From Bradyrhizobium sp. 190 (lineage in GTDB: Bacteria > Pseudomonadota > Alphaproteobacteria > Rhizobiales > Xanthobacteraceae), in contig NZ_JADPJL010000047.1 in the NCBI RefSeq assembly GCF_023073415.1, positions 248,001-312,000 on the forward strand: a DNA stretch of 64,000 bases, read 5' to 3'. The number at the start of each line of letters is the position of its first letter. Position 1 is the stretch's first letter. The position numbers were made by a program, and so were the translations under genes. This document shows, piece by piece, positions 50,266 through 59,601 of this stretch. The notes beneath the pieces were generated by a model. It saw nothing but the letters and a program-made list of their open reading frames with translations. It was not told where the DNA came from and did not search any database.

Positions 50266-51954
50266 ATGTCCGCACTTTCCATTCGCGCCAAGGTCATCGC
50301 CGTGATCGCATTCATGCTGATCGCAATGTCCGGCATGGGCCTGCTGGCGATCCGCAGCATGCAGGTGATCAACGCACATACGGTGGAAATCGCCTCGAGC
50401 TGGCTTCCGAGTGTCCGGGTGCTCGGTGAACTGCGCGCGGACATCAATCTGTTCCGCGTTGCGCTACGCGCCCATGTCATGGCGGAAACGCTGGAGGCGA
50501 AGGCCGCCAACGACAAGCGACTGGCCGGCATCCTCGAAAGGATCGCGAAGGATCGCAGGGCTTACGAGCCGTTGATTTCCACTCCCGAAGAGCGCTCGAT
50601 CTACGAGAACTGGGCGCGCGCCTGGGACAAGTATATCACTGGCGTCCAGGAGGTGATCGAGCTGTCGCGCCAGAGTATCGGGCGTATTCCCCATGAGGCG
50701 AGCGAGGCCATCTCGAAGAAGGTTGCAGTCATCGCCGCCGAATCCGATGCGTTCCTGGAAAAATCCATCAACCTCAACAATGCGGGCGCAGACACTGCGA
50801 CACGGCAGGCCGCGGAGGGATATAATTTCTCGTTCTGGATCGTCCTGGGCGTTGTCGCTGCCGTCATCATCTGCGGTATCGGCGTGGGACTCTATCTGGT
50901 CCGCGACCTCTCGACCGGGATTGCCTCCATCGTGAAGCCGATGCAGGCGCTGGGAAGCGGAGATCTTTCCGCCGAAGTGAAGCGCCGCGGTGAGAACACC
51001 GAAATCGGCGCCATGGCGGACGCCTTGCAGGTATTCAAGGATGCGCTGATCGCCAAGAAGGCCGCCGATGAAGCCGCCGCCCGCGATGCCGAAGCCAAGA
51101 TCGAGCGCGGCCGCCGTGTCGACGGCATCACCCGCAACTTCGAGGCCATGATTGGCGAGATCGTCGAAACCGTATCGTCGGCCTCGACCGAACTGGAGGC
51201 GTCTGCAGGCACGCTGAGTTCGACCGCTGAGCGCGCGCAGGAACTCGCCACCACCGTCTCGGCAGCCTCGGAGGAAGCCTCCACCAATGTGCAGTCGGTC
51301 GCATCCGCCACCGAGGAAATGGCGTCCTCGGTCAACGAGATCAGCCGGCAGGTGCAGGAATCCGCGCGGATGGCCAGCGAAGCCGTGGATCAGGCTTCAA
51401 GGACCAACGATCGGGTCGGCGAATTGTCGAAAGCCGCCGCCCGCATCGGCGACGTGATCGAGCTCATCAACAACATCGCGGGCCAGACCAATTTGCTTGC
51501 GCTCAACGCCACCATCGAGGCGGCGCGCGCCGGTGAAGCCGGCCGTGGCTTCGCGGTCGTTGCGTCCGAAGTGAAGGCGCTGGCCGAACAGACCGCCAAG
51601 GCCACCGGCGAGATCGGGCAACAGATCACCGGCATCCAGGCTGCGACCCAGGATTCGGTCGGCGCCATCCAGGAGATTTCGGGCACCATCGGAAAGCTTT
51701 CCGAAATTTCCTCCGCGATCGCGGCCGCCGTGGAAGAGCAGGGCGCGGCGACGCAGGAAATCTCCCGCAACGTGCAGCAGGCGGCGATGGGAACACAGAT
51801 GGTCTCTGCCAACATCACCGACGTGCAGCGCGGCGCGACCGAGACGGAGACCGCCTCGTCACACGTTCTCTCCGCGGCGCAGTCGCTGTCAGGAGACAGC
51901 AACCGTCTCAAGCTCGAGGTCGCTAAATTCCTCGATTCGGTACGCGCTGCCTGA
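50266..51954 (+). CDS. Methyl-accepting chemotaxis protein
   Basis: A 562-residue chemoreceptor. Membrane spans are at about residues 10-30 and 190-212, enclosing a four-helix-bundle type periplasmic domain (31-189). A HAMP domain follows (212-265, IVKPMQALGSGDLSAEVKRR), then the signalling domain whose tip reads QTNLLALNATIEAARAGE. GAGAGAG precedes the ATG at 50266. No CheB/CheR pentapeptide is present at the C-terminus (ends FLDSVRAA). No chemotaxis genes are nearby; the ligand is unknown. It is convergent with the DUF2339 gene, their stop codons touching. Confidence 0.95.
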   Translation: MSALSIRAKVIAVIAFMLIAMSGMGLLAIRSMQVINAHTVEIASSWLPSVRVLGELRADINLFRVALRAHVMAETLEAKAANDKRLAGILERIAKDRRAYEPLISTPEERSIYENWARAWDKYITGVQEVIELSRQSIGRIPHEASEAISKKVAVIAAESDAFLEKSINLNNAGADTATRQAAEGYNFSFWIVLGVVAAVIICGIGVGLYLVRDLSTGIASIVKPMQALGSGDLSAEVKRRGENTEIGAMADALQVFKDALIAKKAADEAAARDAEAKIERGRRVDGITRNFEAMIGEIVETVSSASTELEASAGTLSSTAERAQELATTVSAASEEASTNVQSVASATEEMASSVNEISRQVQESARMASEAVDQASRTNDRVGELSKAAARIGDVIELINNIAGQTNLLALNATIEAARAGEAGRGFAVVASEVKALAEQTAKATGEIGQQITGIQAATQDSVGAIQEISGTIGKLSEISSAIAAAVEEQGAATQEISRNVQQAAMGTQMVSANITDVQRGATETETASSHVLSAAQSLSGDSNRLKLEVAKFLDSVRAA

Positions 51955-54675
51955 TCAGCTCCCTGTCGGCATTGCCGGGGCGACCGGCGCCGTCGCTTGC
52001 CTGCGGAACAGGATCCGCTGGTACAGCCAGCCGATCGCCACCAGCACCAGCCCGAGGCACATGAACGATAGCGCGCGATAGACGCCCGTCAGTGTCGACA
52101 TGTCGATCAGGAAGGCTTTCAGGATTGTCAGCGCGATGACGACCGCTGACGCCAGCCGCGCGCGCTGCGAATTGAAGAGAATGCCGATCCCGAGCAGGAC
52201 GACGCCGAACGCGAGGTAGGCGATCGAGTAAGTGTATTGCTCGGCGCCGGTGGTCGGGCCGACCGACATGACCGGGCCGTGATAAATTCTTCTGATTTCA
52301 AACGTCACATAGGCAAGCGCGAGAATGAGCGCACCCGCCGCGATCGTGTTGGCGTAGCTGACTGGGCGCTGGCCTGCGACAGCATATGACAACAGCAGTG
52401 CGAGAACTGCGGGCAGGGCGTAGCCGAGCAGCAGCAGGTTGATGACTGCGCCGCCGACGTCGATGTACCAGAGAATTGGGTTCTCCAGCATCAGCAGCCC
52501 GAACACCGCCGCGAGACCGGCGAAGGCCGTGAGCAGGGTCGCGCCGGCATTGTGAATGACGCTGCCGGTGCGGATGCGCAGGCGCTCCAGCCCGATCGCC
52601 ATCGCGAGTGCAACGCAGACCTGCAGCGCAACCTCGGTAAGGCCGGCGCTCTGCCGGTATACGTCGCCATTGTTGACGGCATGGCGGATTTCCATGAACG
52701 CCAGCAGCACCGTGAACAGGATCGCCGCCGATTCCACGGTTCGCAGCGGCGCATCATCCCCGCCACGGCGCAGCAAGATGCTGCCGGCCCAGAACGATGC
52801 CGCCGGAATGCCGTAGCCCCACAACAGCCAGTTGAAGATCGGGGTGGTGCCGACGGCACTGCCCACGATGCGCGGCTCGTAGCCGATGCGCAGCACGACA
52901 ATGCCGGCGAGAATGGCGGCGAGCGTGCGGAGGAACGGGATCGGCCGCTGCGTCGAAATCCAGGCAGTACCTGCCGACATCAGCGCGAGCGCGATCGTCA
53001 GCCAGCCTTTTTCCAGCGCAAAGGTCAGCGCCAGCGCCAGCGCTGCCAGCGTGCCGGTCGCAAACAGCGCGATCGAGGCCTGTAGTCCCGGTCGGTCATC
53101 GCGTTTGCTGAGGATCTCGGTCGCGGCGGCATAGGCCGCAGCCAGCACGACCGCGAGAATCGCAAACGGGATCGAGCGGTCGAGATGCGCGATGCGGGCA
53201 TAGAGCGCGACCAGCAGCGCCAGCGGCGTGAAGACGGCCGAGGCCGACCAGATCACCGGTATGACCGGCCCCGCGAAGCGGCCCTGAGCGAGGAATCCCG
53301 CCACGCCAAAGCCTGCAGCGAAGATCGCGGCCGATATCAGGTGCAGCGACACCGATCCGTCGGTGGCGTTCGGCCCGATGTCTGACAACGGGCCGCCGGG
53401 CAGCACCAGCATGTCGGGATTGGCGCGAACGGCCCATTCGGCGAATACGACAAAGACCAATGCAGCGGCGGCCCCGACCGCACCGGCGGCGGCATCGCTG
53501 CGCCAGGCGACCAGGAGACTGCCGGCCACCAGCAGGCCAAACACAATCATCGCGGTGTCGGCATGAAAACCGTTCAGCACGATCAAGGTTGCGCCGAACA
53601 GATAGGCGGCGAGCGAGCCGGATGAGATCGGCTCGACCTGCCCCTCGTCGGCGGGCGGGCCGAACATGAATCCGCACACCACGAGCAATGCGGCGAGAAT
53701 GAAGCCGGCGAGCACGTGGAACGCATGCGGACCGACCATCGACGGACCGCATTGCAGGCAAGGGAACGTCCAGAGCAGCGCGAACGCGATCGTGGTGACC
53801 GCGAGCCAGCGCCACAGCCTCACGCGCGCAAGGCCGAAAGCGGCTGCGGTGACGATCGCGAGATAGATGTAGAGCGCCCAGAAGTCCGGCTTGCCGGATG
53901 AAACCAGGACTGGCGTGACAAAGGCGCCGACAACGCCGAGACCGGCGAGCGCCGGCCCATGCAGCAGCGCCGCGGCCAGCGTGCCCAGCGCCACCAGTCC
54001 CAGCAGGATGAACGCGGTGGCCGGCACCAGGAAGCCGTACAGCGCATAGGCCGCATACACCGTCGCGAACGCCACTGCCGTTCCGGCGGCCGTCAGGATA
54101 GCCGGGATATTGGCGATCGGCAGCGCTGCGATGGAAGACACGCTCTCCTTGCGGCGGGTCCATTCGCCGGCCAGCAGCAGGGCCAGCGCGAACAGGCCGC
54201 CCAGCATCGTGCGGACCTCTGGCCCCAGCAGGCCGGCCTCGATCGAATAGCGCACCATGAAGAATCCGCCGAGCGCCAGCGTCAGCCCGCCGATCCACAC
54301 CACCCAGCGCGTGCCGACGGTTTCCTCGAAGCCGCGGTCGGGCTGAGGCAGCGGCGGCGGTGGTGGCGGCGGCGCGCCGGCAGCTTGCTCTGCAGCCTCA
54401 GGCGTTGCGGCAGGCGCAATGGATTCCGTATCCGGAATGATTGGCGGCGGCTCCGGTGCGACCCCGGATGAAGCCGACGGTCGACTCTGCTCGAACTCCT
54501 GCAACGGTGGTAGCGGCGGAGGCACGGCGGTGGTAGCGGCGGCCGCCGCCAGTTTCTCCATCAAATCCAGCCGCTCGCGCAGCTCGGCAACCTGGTTAAT
54601 GGCCTTTCGCGCGAAGATCAGGGCGACGATCGCGATCGCGATCGGCGCGAAGAAAACGAAGGGTTCGTCGAACAT
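51955..54675 (-). CDS. DUF2339 multi-pass membrane protein
   Basis: A 906-residue protein. After one N-terminal membrane segment (residues 5-22), a short coiled coil (NQVAELRERLDLMEKLAAAA) and a Pro-rich region (52-115), the chain continues as a long series of more than twenty membrane spans, starting at TRWVVWIGGLTLALGGFFMV. This layout is the DUF2339 family. Function unknown. Its stop codon abuts that of the convergent chemoreceptor gene with no intergenic base. Confidence 0.92.
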   Translation of the reverse strand: MFDEPFVFFAPIAIAIVALIFARKAINQVAELRERLDLMEKLAAAAATTAVPPPLPPLQEFEQSRPSASSGVAPEPPPIIPDTESIAPAATPEAAEQAAGAPPPPPPPLPQPDRGFEETVGTRWVVWIGGLTLALGGFFMVRYSIEAGLLGPEVRTMLGGLFALALLLAGEWTRRKESVSSIAALPIANIPAILTAAGTAVAFATVYAAYALYGFLVPATAFILLGLVALGTLAAALLHGPALAGLGVVGAFVTPVLVSSGKPDFWALYIYLAIVTAAAFGLARVRLWRWLAVTTIAFALLWTFPCLQCGPSMVGPHAFHVLAGFILAALLVVCGFMFGPPADEGQVEPISSGSLAAYLFGATLIVLNGFHADTAMIVFGLLVAGSLLVAWRSDAAAGAVGAAAALVFVVFAEWAVRANPDMLVLPGGPLSDIGPNATDGSVSLHLISAAIFAAGFGVAGFLAQGRFAGPVIPVIWSASAVFTPLALLVALYARIAHLDRSIPFAILAVVLAAAYAAATEILSKRDDRPGLQASIALFATGTLAALALALTFALEKGWLTIALALMSAGTAWISTQRPIPFLRTLAAILAGIVVLRIGYEPRIVGSAVGTTPIFNWLLWGYGIPAASFWAGSILLRRGGDDAPLRTVESAAILFTVLLAFMEIRHAVNNGDVYRQSAGLTEVALQVCVALAMAIGLERLRIRTGSVIHNAGATLLTAFAGLAAVFGLLMLENPILWYIDVGGAVINLLLLGYALPAVLALLLSYAVAGQRPVSYANTIAAGALILALAYVTFEIRRIYHGPVMSVGPTTGAEQYTYSIAYLAFGVVLLGIGILFNSQRARLASAVVIALTILKAFLIDMSTLTGVYRALSFMCLGLVLVAIGWLYQRILFRRQATAPVAPAMPTGS

Positions 54676-54850
54676 GGAGCCTCCAGGCGGACGCGTCAGA
54701 CCGTTAACCGGCCACGTCGGCAGCCCGGTTGCAATCCTGTGTGCGCCTTTGTCCGCTAAAAGTTCAAATCAAGCCCGTGAGGCAATGTCGCACGCTTCGC
54801 AGCAAAGGATATGGCATTTTCGTGCCATATCCCTCAGGAGCGCACAGGTT

Positions 54851-55357
54851 CTATTCCAGATCGAGCTGGAATGGCCGGCCTTCGACCGTCATGCTGCCGA
54901 GGCCCATTTCGTCCAGCGCGCGCAGCATCCGGCCCTCGCGCCCCAGCGCCTTGTCGGCGAGGCTGACGATCAGCCGGTTGGGAGAGGCGATCGGCGAGCG
55001 GGCGCGAATTTGCCGGGCGATCTCGATCTCGTTGCGGTGCGGATTGAGCATGCAGGCGGCGGCAAAGGCGCTCGCGGTCGAGCGGCTGATGCCGGCATAG
55101 CAATGCACCACCATCGGCGCGCTGCGATCCCAGCCACGGACGAAATTCAGCACCCTTTCGATATGAAGATCCGACGGTGCCACAAAGCCATCCATCTGCT
55201 CGGTGATGTCGTCCATCGAAACCCGCAGATGGTTGGCCTCCAGCACCGAAGCCGGCCGCAGCACCTGATCGACATTGGCCATCACGGTGAGAATGTGGCT
55301 GGCGCCGGTGGCTCTTACGGTCTCGGGAAGGGCGGCAAGCGAACAGATGTGAAGCAT
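54851..55357 (-). CDS. Protein tyrosine/dual-specificity phosphatase-like protein
   Basis: A 168-residue phosphatase of the cysteine-dependent class. The P-loop VHCYAGISRSTA has Cys86 and Arg92 in C-x5-R spacing, and Asp49-Asp50 in RVSMDDITEQMD stands where the general acid lies. The start at 55357 (MLHICSLAALPETV) is the conserved one. Known relatives in alphaproteobacteria are annotated only as tyrosine phosphatase family. It lies downstream of the HD-domain gene on the same strand, 92 bases away. Confidence 0.9.
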   Translation of the reverse strand: MLHICSLAALPETVRATGASHILTVMANVDQVLRPASVLEANHLRVSMDDITEQMDGFVAPSDLHIERVLNFVRGWDRSAPMVVHCYAGISRSTASAFAAACMLNPHRNEIEIARQIRARSPIASPNRLIVSLADKALGREGRMLRALDEMGLGSMTVEGRPFQLDLE

Positions 55358-55449
55358 GGCGATCCTGCGAAGCGTTCCCTGGAAGGTCCTGTTTTGTCGC
55401 AATTATAGGCCCGCGAGTGGGGCGGTGAAAGCGGGTTTGCGCCGGCCGT

Positions 55450-56061
55450 TCAACCGAGCAGCAGCTTGAATCGCGCCAAAAACTGCTTCTCGGCCCGGGC
55501 TGCGGTCCACGGTGTCAGATAATCGCGCACTGTGGCCTCGGTTAGGCCGGGGTCCCTGCCGAACAGGCGTTTCGCCTCGGCCTGTGAAAATCCTGCCAGA
55601 TGGGTGGCTTCGAGATAGGCCGCGCCGCGATCGGCCGCCTTGATGGTCTTGGTGATTTCGTCCGCCAGAACCGGCGGCAAACCAAAGCGAATATGGATTG
55701 CCGCGAGCAGGCGCTTCTCCACCACCTTGTAGTCGCCGCCCAGCACCGCCTTGAACGGCGAGATCATGTCGCCGATGACATATTCCGGCGCGTCGTGCAG
55801 CAGCGCTGCAATCCGGAAGCGCACGTCGACGCGCGGCATCTGCTCGCGCATGACGGTTTCCACCAAGAGCGTGTGCTGCGCCACCGAGAAGATGTGCGCA
55901 CCGCTGGTCTGCCCGTTCCAGCGCGCGACGCGCGCCAGGCCATGAGCAATGTCGGCGATCTCGATATCGAGCGGAGAGGGGTCGAGCAGGTCGAGCCGCC
56001 GCCCCGACAGCATCCGCTGCCAGGCGCGGTCGGCGACATGGTACGATTTTGGCGTCGTCAT
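55450..56061 (-). CDS. HD-domain phosphohydrolase (YfbR-like)
   Basis: A 203-residue HD-superfamily protein. The metal site is formed by HIFSVAQHTLLVETV (first His) and ALLHDAPEYVIGDM (HD pair), the pattern of nucleotide phosphohydrolases such as YfbR. The ATG at 56061 overlaps the tag stop codon (ATGA), so it is translationally coupled. It is the third gene of the ygfZ-tag-HD chain. A nucleotide-pool-cleaning role would fit the repair context; this is inference. Confidence 0.9.
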   Translation of the reverse strand: MTTPKSYHVADRAWQRMLSGRRLDLLDPSPLDIEIADIAHGLARVARWNGQTSGAHIFSVAQHTLLVETVMREQMPRVDVRFRIAALLHDAPEYVIGDMISPFKAVLGGDYKVVEKRLLAAIHIRFGLPPVLADEITKTIKAADRGAAYLEATHLAGFSQAEAKRLFGRDPGLTEATVRDYLTPWTAARAEKQFLARFKLLLG

Positions 56062-56684
56062 TTGGCTTTGAGGCGGGGCTTGCGAAGTTTGCCGCTGCAG
56101 TTCTCGTGGCAGAAGCAGGTGACCAGGTGGTCGTTGACCATGCCGGTCGCCTGCATGAAAGCGTAGACGATGGTCGGGCCGACGAATTTGAAGCCGCGTG
56201 CGCCGAGCTCCTTTGAAATCTTGACCGAGACCGGCGTCGAGGCCGGTACGCTGGCGGTGGTCTTGAACTGGTTCACGACAGGCTTGCCGTCGACGAAGTC
56301 CCACAGGAAATTGGAGAAGCCGGCGCCTTCCTCCATGATCGTCAGATAGGCCTTGGCGCTGTTGACGGCGCCTTCGATCTTGGCGCGGTTGCGCACGATG
56401 CCGGCATCGTTCATCAGAGCGTGGATCTTCTTGTCGCTGTAGCGCGCGATCTTTTCCGGCTGGAAATCGTCGAACGCTTTGCGGAAGTTTTCGCGCTTGC
56501 GCAAAATCGTGATCCACGACAGTCCGGCCTGGAAGCCGTCGAGGATCAGCTTTTCATAGAGCGCCCGGTCGTCGTACTCAGGCACGCCCCATTCGGTGTC
56601 GTGATAGGCCATGTAGAACGGATCTTCGCCGGGCCATGGGCACCGTGTTTTGCCGTCGGCGTGCAGGCGCGCAGATTTGCTCAT
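56058..56684 (-). CDS. tag: DNA-3-methyladenine glycosylase I
   Basis: Tag excises 3-methyladenine from alkylated DNA. The 208-residue protein has the zinc and base-recognition residues in RCPWPGEDPFYMAYHDTEWG (Cys15, His28) and the C-terminal GMVNDHLVTCFCH zinc part, with LSWITILRKRENFRKAFDDF between. Length matches the family (about 190-210). It overlaps both neighbours by four bases (ATGA), so ygfZ, tag and the HD gene form a coupled operon. Confidence 0.96.
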   Translation of the reverse strand: MSKSARLHADGKTRCPWPGEDPFYMAYHDTEWGVPEYDDRALYEKLILDGFQAGLSWITILRKRENFRKAFDDFQPEKIARYSDKKIHALMNDAGIVRNRAKIEGAVNSAKAYLTIMEEGAGFSNFLWDFVDGKPVVNQFKTTASVPASTPVSVKISKELGARGFKFVGPTIVYAFMQATGMVNDHLVTCFCHENCSGKLRKPRLKAK

Positions 56685-57562
56685 GCGACGGTCTGTTTCG
56701 GTGGGGTGCGAACGTCGTTCGGGTCGGTCAGCCGGATCGCAAGGCCGCCGGCCGTCAACGCAAGCCCCGCATCGAGCGCGTCCGCAACGCGGTCGATCCG
56801 AACCAGCGCGAGGCCGTGGCCGCCGGCGGTCGATCCCATGGTGCCGACCTGCTTGTCGCCGCCGAGAACGGCGACGCCGGTCTCCGGCGAAAAGTCCTCG
56901 AGCGTGATGCGCACGATCCGCGTGCGCGCGGTGCCGCGGTGCTGCATCCGCGACACCACTTCCTGGCCGACATAGCAGCCCTTGTCGAAATCGACGCCGT
57001 GCAGGCGGTCCATGTTGGTCTCGTGCGGAAACGCGTCGCTGTACATGAAATCGAGTCCGCCGCGCGGGACGCCCGAGGCGATGCGATGGGCCTCATAGGC
57101 GTCGCTGTCCACGAGATCGGCGCCAATCAGATCGGCCACCTTCTGCTTGAGATCTTCGGGCACGAGAATGCGCCAGCCCAGCGCCTCGAGCCGCGGATCG
57201 GCAAAAGCCAGATCGGGTTTCACGGCCGGCTCGCCGTCCCATACCGCCAGCACGCCCAAGCTGTCGGAGATGTTCTCGACCGCGACCTTGGCGCGCAGCT
57301 TGTAGAAGCCGAGCTTGTCGGCGAGGTTCTGTGCCAGCGCGCGGGGCGCATCGATCAGGAAGGCTCCGCCATGGCCGGCCGGGGCTTCGGTGATCAGGAA
57401 GTCGAACGTGATCTTGCCCTGCGGCGTCAAGAGCGCGCCGAACCGGCCAAGGCCGGGCTGCAGCAGCGTGACATCTGTGGTGACGAGGCCATTGAGGAAG
57501 TCGCGGGCATCCTCGCCGCTGACCTTGACCACGCCCCGGTCCGGAAGAAACGCTGCTTTCAT
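56681..57562 (-). CDS. ygfZ: YgfZ/GcvT-type folate-binding protein
   Basis: A 293-residue tetrahydrofolate-dependent protein of the YgfZ (IBA57) family that supports iron-sulfur cluster enzymes. The diagnostic motif is KGCYVGQEVVSRM, with the conserved Cys, near residue 197. The start MKAAFLPDRGVVKVSGEDAR is typical of the group. It is the first gene of the ygfZ-tag-HD series and is divergent from pyrC. Confidence 0.94.
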   Translation of the reverse strand: MKAAFLPDRGVVKVSGEDARDFLNGLVTTDVTLLQPGLGRFGALLTPQGKITFDFLITEAPAGHGGAFLIDAPRALAQNLADKLGFYKLRAKVAVENISDSLGVLAVWDGEPAVKPDLAFADPRLEALGWRILVPEDLKQKVADLIGADLVDSDAYEAHRIASGVPRGGLDFMYSDAFPHETNMDRLHGVDFDKGCYVGQEVVSRMQHRGTARTRIVRITLEDFSPETGVAVLGGDKQVGTMGSTAGGHGLALVRIDRVADALDAGLALTAGGLAIRLTDPNDVRTPPKQTVA

Positions 57563-57713
57563 AAGCTAAATCAGCCTCTTTTGACGTGCTTTTTGAAGTT
57601 CCTGGGGAAACGCAGGTGGCGGATATCCCATCCGAAGTTAAGGCGCTAAGGTGCCGCCAACAAGGCCCGCGCGATAGCCTTAAAGCGGGCGTCCAGGGAC
57701 CTTTGAAGCTCCG

Positions 57714-59048
57714 ATGAATCAACGATTTGACACCATTCTAAAATCCGGCACCGTGGTCAATCAGGACGGTGAGGGCATCCGCGACATCGGCATTTCCAAT
57801 GGCCGGATCGCCGCGATCGATGGGCTGGGACAGGCCTCTGCCGGCGAGACGATCGACTGCAAGGGCCTGCACATCCTGCCCGGCGTGATGGACACGCAGG
57901 TCCATTTCCGCGAGCCTGGCCAGACGCATAAGGAGGATCTTGAAACTGGATCGCGCAGTGCCGTGATGGGTGGGGTGACGGCGGTATTCGAAATGCCGAA
58001 CACCGATCCTCTGACCGTCACGGAAGCCAACTTCACCGACAAGGTGAAGCGCGGCCGTCACCGCATGCATTGCGACTTCGCTTTCTTCATCGGGGGCACC
58101 CGCGAGAATGTTCAGGATTTACCTGAACTCGAACGCGCGCCGGGCTGCGCCGGCGTCAAAGTGTTCATCGGCTCCTCCACCGGCGCGCTGCTGGTCGAGG
58201 ATGATGAAAGCCTGCGACGAATTTTTCAGGTGATCCGCCGCCGCGCCGCGTTCCACGCCGAGGACGAATATCGCCTCAACGAGCGCAAGCCGCTGCGTAT
58301 CGAGGGCGACCCGCGCTCCCATCCGGTATGGCGCGACGAGACCGCGGCGCTGATGGCGACCCAGCGGCTGGTCGGTCTCGCGCGCGAAACGGGAAAACGC
58401 ATCCATGTGCTGCACATCTCGACCAAGCAGGAGATCGAGTATCTGCGCGATCATAAGGACGTCGCATCCTGTGAGGCGACGCCGCATCACCTCACCATGG
58501 CCGCGCCCGAATGCTACGAGCGGCTCGGCACCCGCGCGCAGATGAACCCGCCGGTGCGCTCGGCCGATCACCGTGAAGGCATCTGGCGCGGCATCGAGCA
58601 GGGCATCATCGACGTGCTCGGCTCCGACCATGCGCCGCATACGCTGGAGGAAAAGGCCAAGACTTATCCGGCTTCACCCTCGGGCATGACCGGGGTGCAG
58701 ACGTTGGTGCCGCTGATGCTCGATCACGTCAACGCCGGGCGGCTGTCGCTGGCGCGCTTCGTTGATCTCACCAGCGCCGGCCCCGCACGCCTCTTCAACA
58801 TCGCCTGCAAGGGCCGAATCGCCGCGGGCTATGACGCCGACTTCACCATCGTCGATCTGAAGCGCACGGAGACGATCACCAACAAATGGGTGGCTTCGCG
58901 CGCCGGCTGGACACCCTATGACGGCGTGCGTGTCACCGGCTGGCCGGTTGGCACATTCGTGCGCGGCAAGCGCGTGATGTGGCAGGGTGAGGTGACGACG
59001 CCGTCGACAGGCGAGCCGGTGCAGTTTCTGGAGACGTTGAAGGCGTAG
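57714..59048 (+). CDS. pyrC: Dihydroorotase (class I)
   Basis: Dihydroorotase closes the pyrimidine ring in UMP synthesis. The 444-residue amidohydrolase has VHFREPG (His64, Arg66) near the N-terminus, KVFIGSSTG, the metal His segments HVLHIST and ATPHHLTM, and SDHAPHTLEEK near residue 305. The start MNQRFDTILKSGTVVNQ is the conserved one. It is divergent from ygfZ and alone on its strand; a repeat follows its end. It could alternatively be a PyrC-like paralogue since no other pyr gene is adjacent. Confidence 0.94.
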   Translation: MNQRFDTILKSGTVVNQDGEGIRDIGISNGRIAAIDGLGQASAGETIDCKGLHILPGVMDTQVHFREPGQTHKEDLETGSRSAVMGGVTAVFEMPNTDPLTVTEANFTDKVKRGRHRMHCDFAFFIGGTRENVQDLPELERAPGCAGVKVFIGSSTGALLVEDDESLRRIFQVIRRRAAFHAEDEYRLNERKPLRIEGDPRSHPVWRDETAALMATQRLVGLARETGKRIHVLHISTKQEIEYLRDHKDVASCEATPHHLTMAAPECYERLGTRAQMNPPVRSADHREGIWRGIEQGIIDVLGSDHAPHTLEEKAKTYPASPSGMTGVQTLVPLMLDHVNAGRLSLARFVDLTSAGPARLFNIACKGRIAAGYDADFTIVDLKRTETITNKWVASRAGWTPYDGVRVTGWPVGTFVRGKRVMWQGEVTTPSTGEPVQFLETLKA

Positions 59049-59072
59049 GGCAGAGTGTTGCTCCAAAAAACA

Positions 59073-59167
59073 ACTGTCGTCGCCCGGCTTGACCGGGCGA
59101 TCCAGTATTCCAGAGACGTTTGTATTCTATTGAGAAGCCGCGGCGTACTGGGCCTTCGCGGGTGACG
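59073..59167. repeat. Intergenic repeat, family E, after pyrC
   Basis: TGTCGTCGCCCGGCTTGACC followed by GGGCGATCCAGTATTCCAGA and, at the right, GCCGCGGCGTACTGGGCC with GGGTGACGACA. CGCCCGG and CCGGGCG form an inner hairpin and the ends TGTCGTC and GACGACA are inverted. It starts 24 bases after pyrC. Confidence 0.7.
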
Positions 59168-59182
59168 ACATTGGAACTGCAA

Positions 59183-59449
59183 CTACTGCTTCGCAAGCTT
59201 CAGCGAAAACTCGCCATTGCGGACGCGGGCAGGAACGCCCTCCACGAACTTTGCCACCGCATCCTCGCCGTAGGTCGAGACCAGTTCGGCCAGCGCCGTG
59301 AACAGGCTTGCCTGTGCAAGGCAGTCGCCATCGACACCCTCGTGCCGCGCTTCCGCCCAGGCTTCGTTCAGGTAGCTCAGGGCAGTCTGCTTCTGCTCGA
59401 GGTCGGGAAGCGGGTCGCGGGCGATCGAGAAGGAGGCTGGGCGGCTCAT
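59183..59449 (-). CDS. Small conserved hypothetical protein
   Basis: An 88-residue, mostly helical protein: MSRPASFSIARDPLPDLEQK, then TALSYLNEAWAEARHEGVDG, CLAQASLFTALAELVSTYGE and a basic end. The start at 59449 (TTGAG six bases upstream) is preferred over one 14 codons upstream. No family is recognised. It is convergent with pyrC. Confidence 0.7.
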   Translation of the reverse strand: MSRPASFSIARDPLPDLEQKQTALSYLNEAWAEARHEGVDGDCLAQASLFTALAELVSTYGEDAVAKFVEGVPARVRNGEFSLKLAKQ

Positions 59450-59601
59450 GAAGCTCAACGAAATCTGCGCGCGAACCAGGGCGGAACGCATCCTAACGCG
59501 ACAAGCAGTAGCACGCGCGGCGGGCGCGCCTAGGCCACATCTTTAGGAAAGGTTAACGGCGCTGCTCGAATTTCAGGCGGCGACAAAAGTTCCCGCGCGT
59601 T

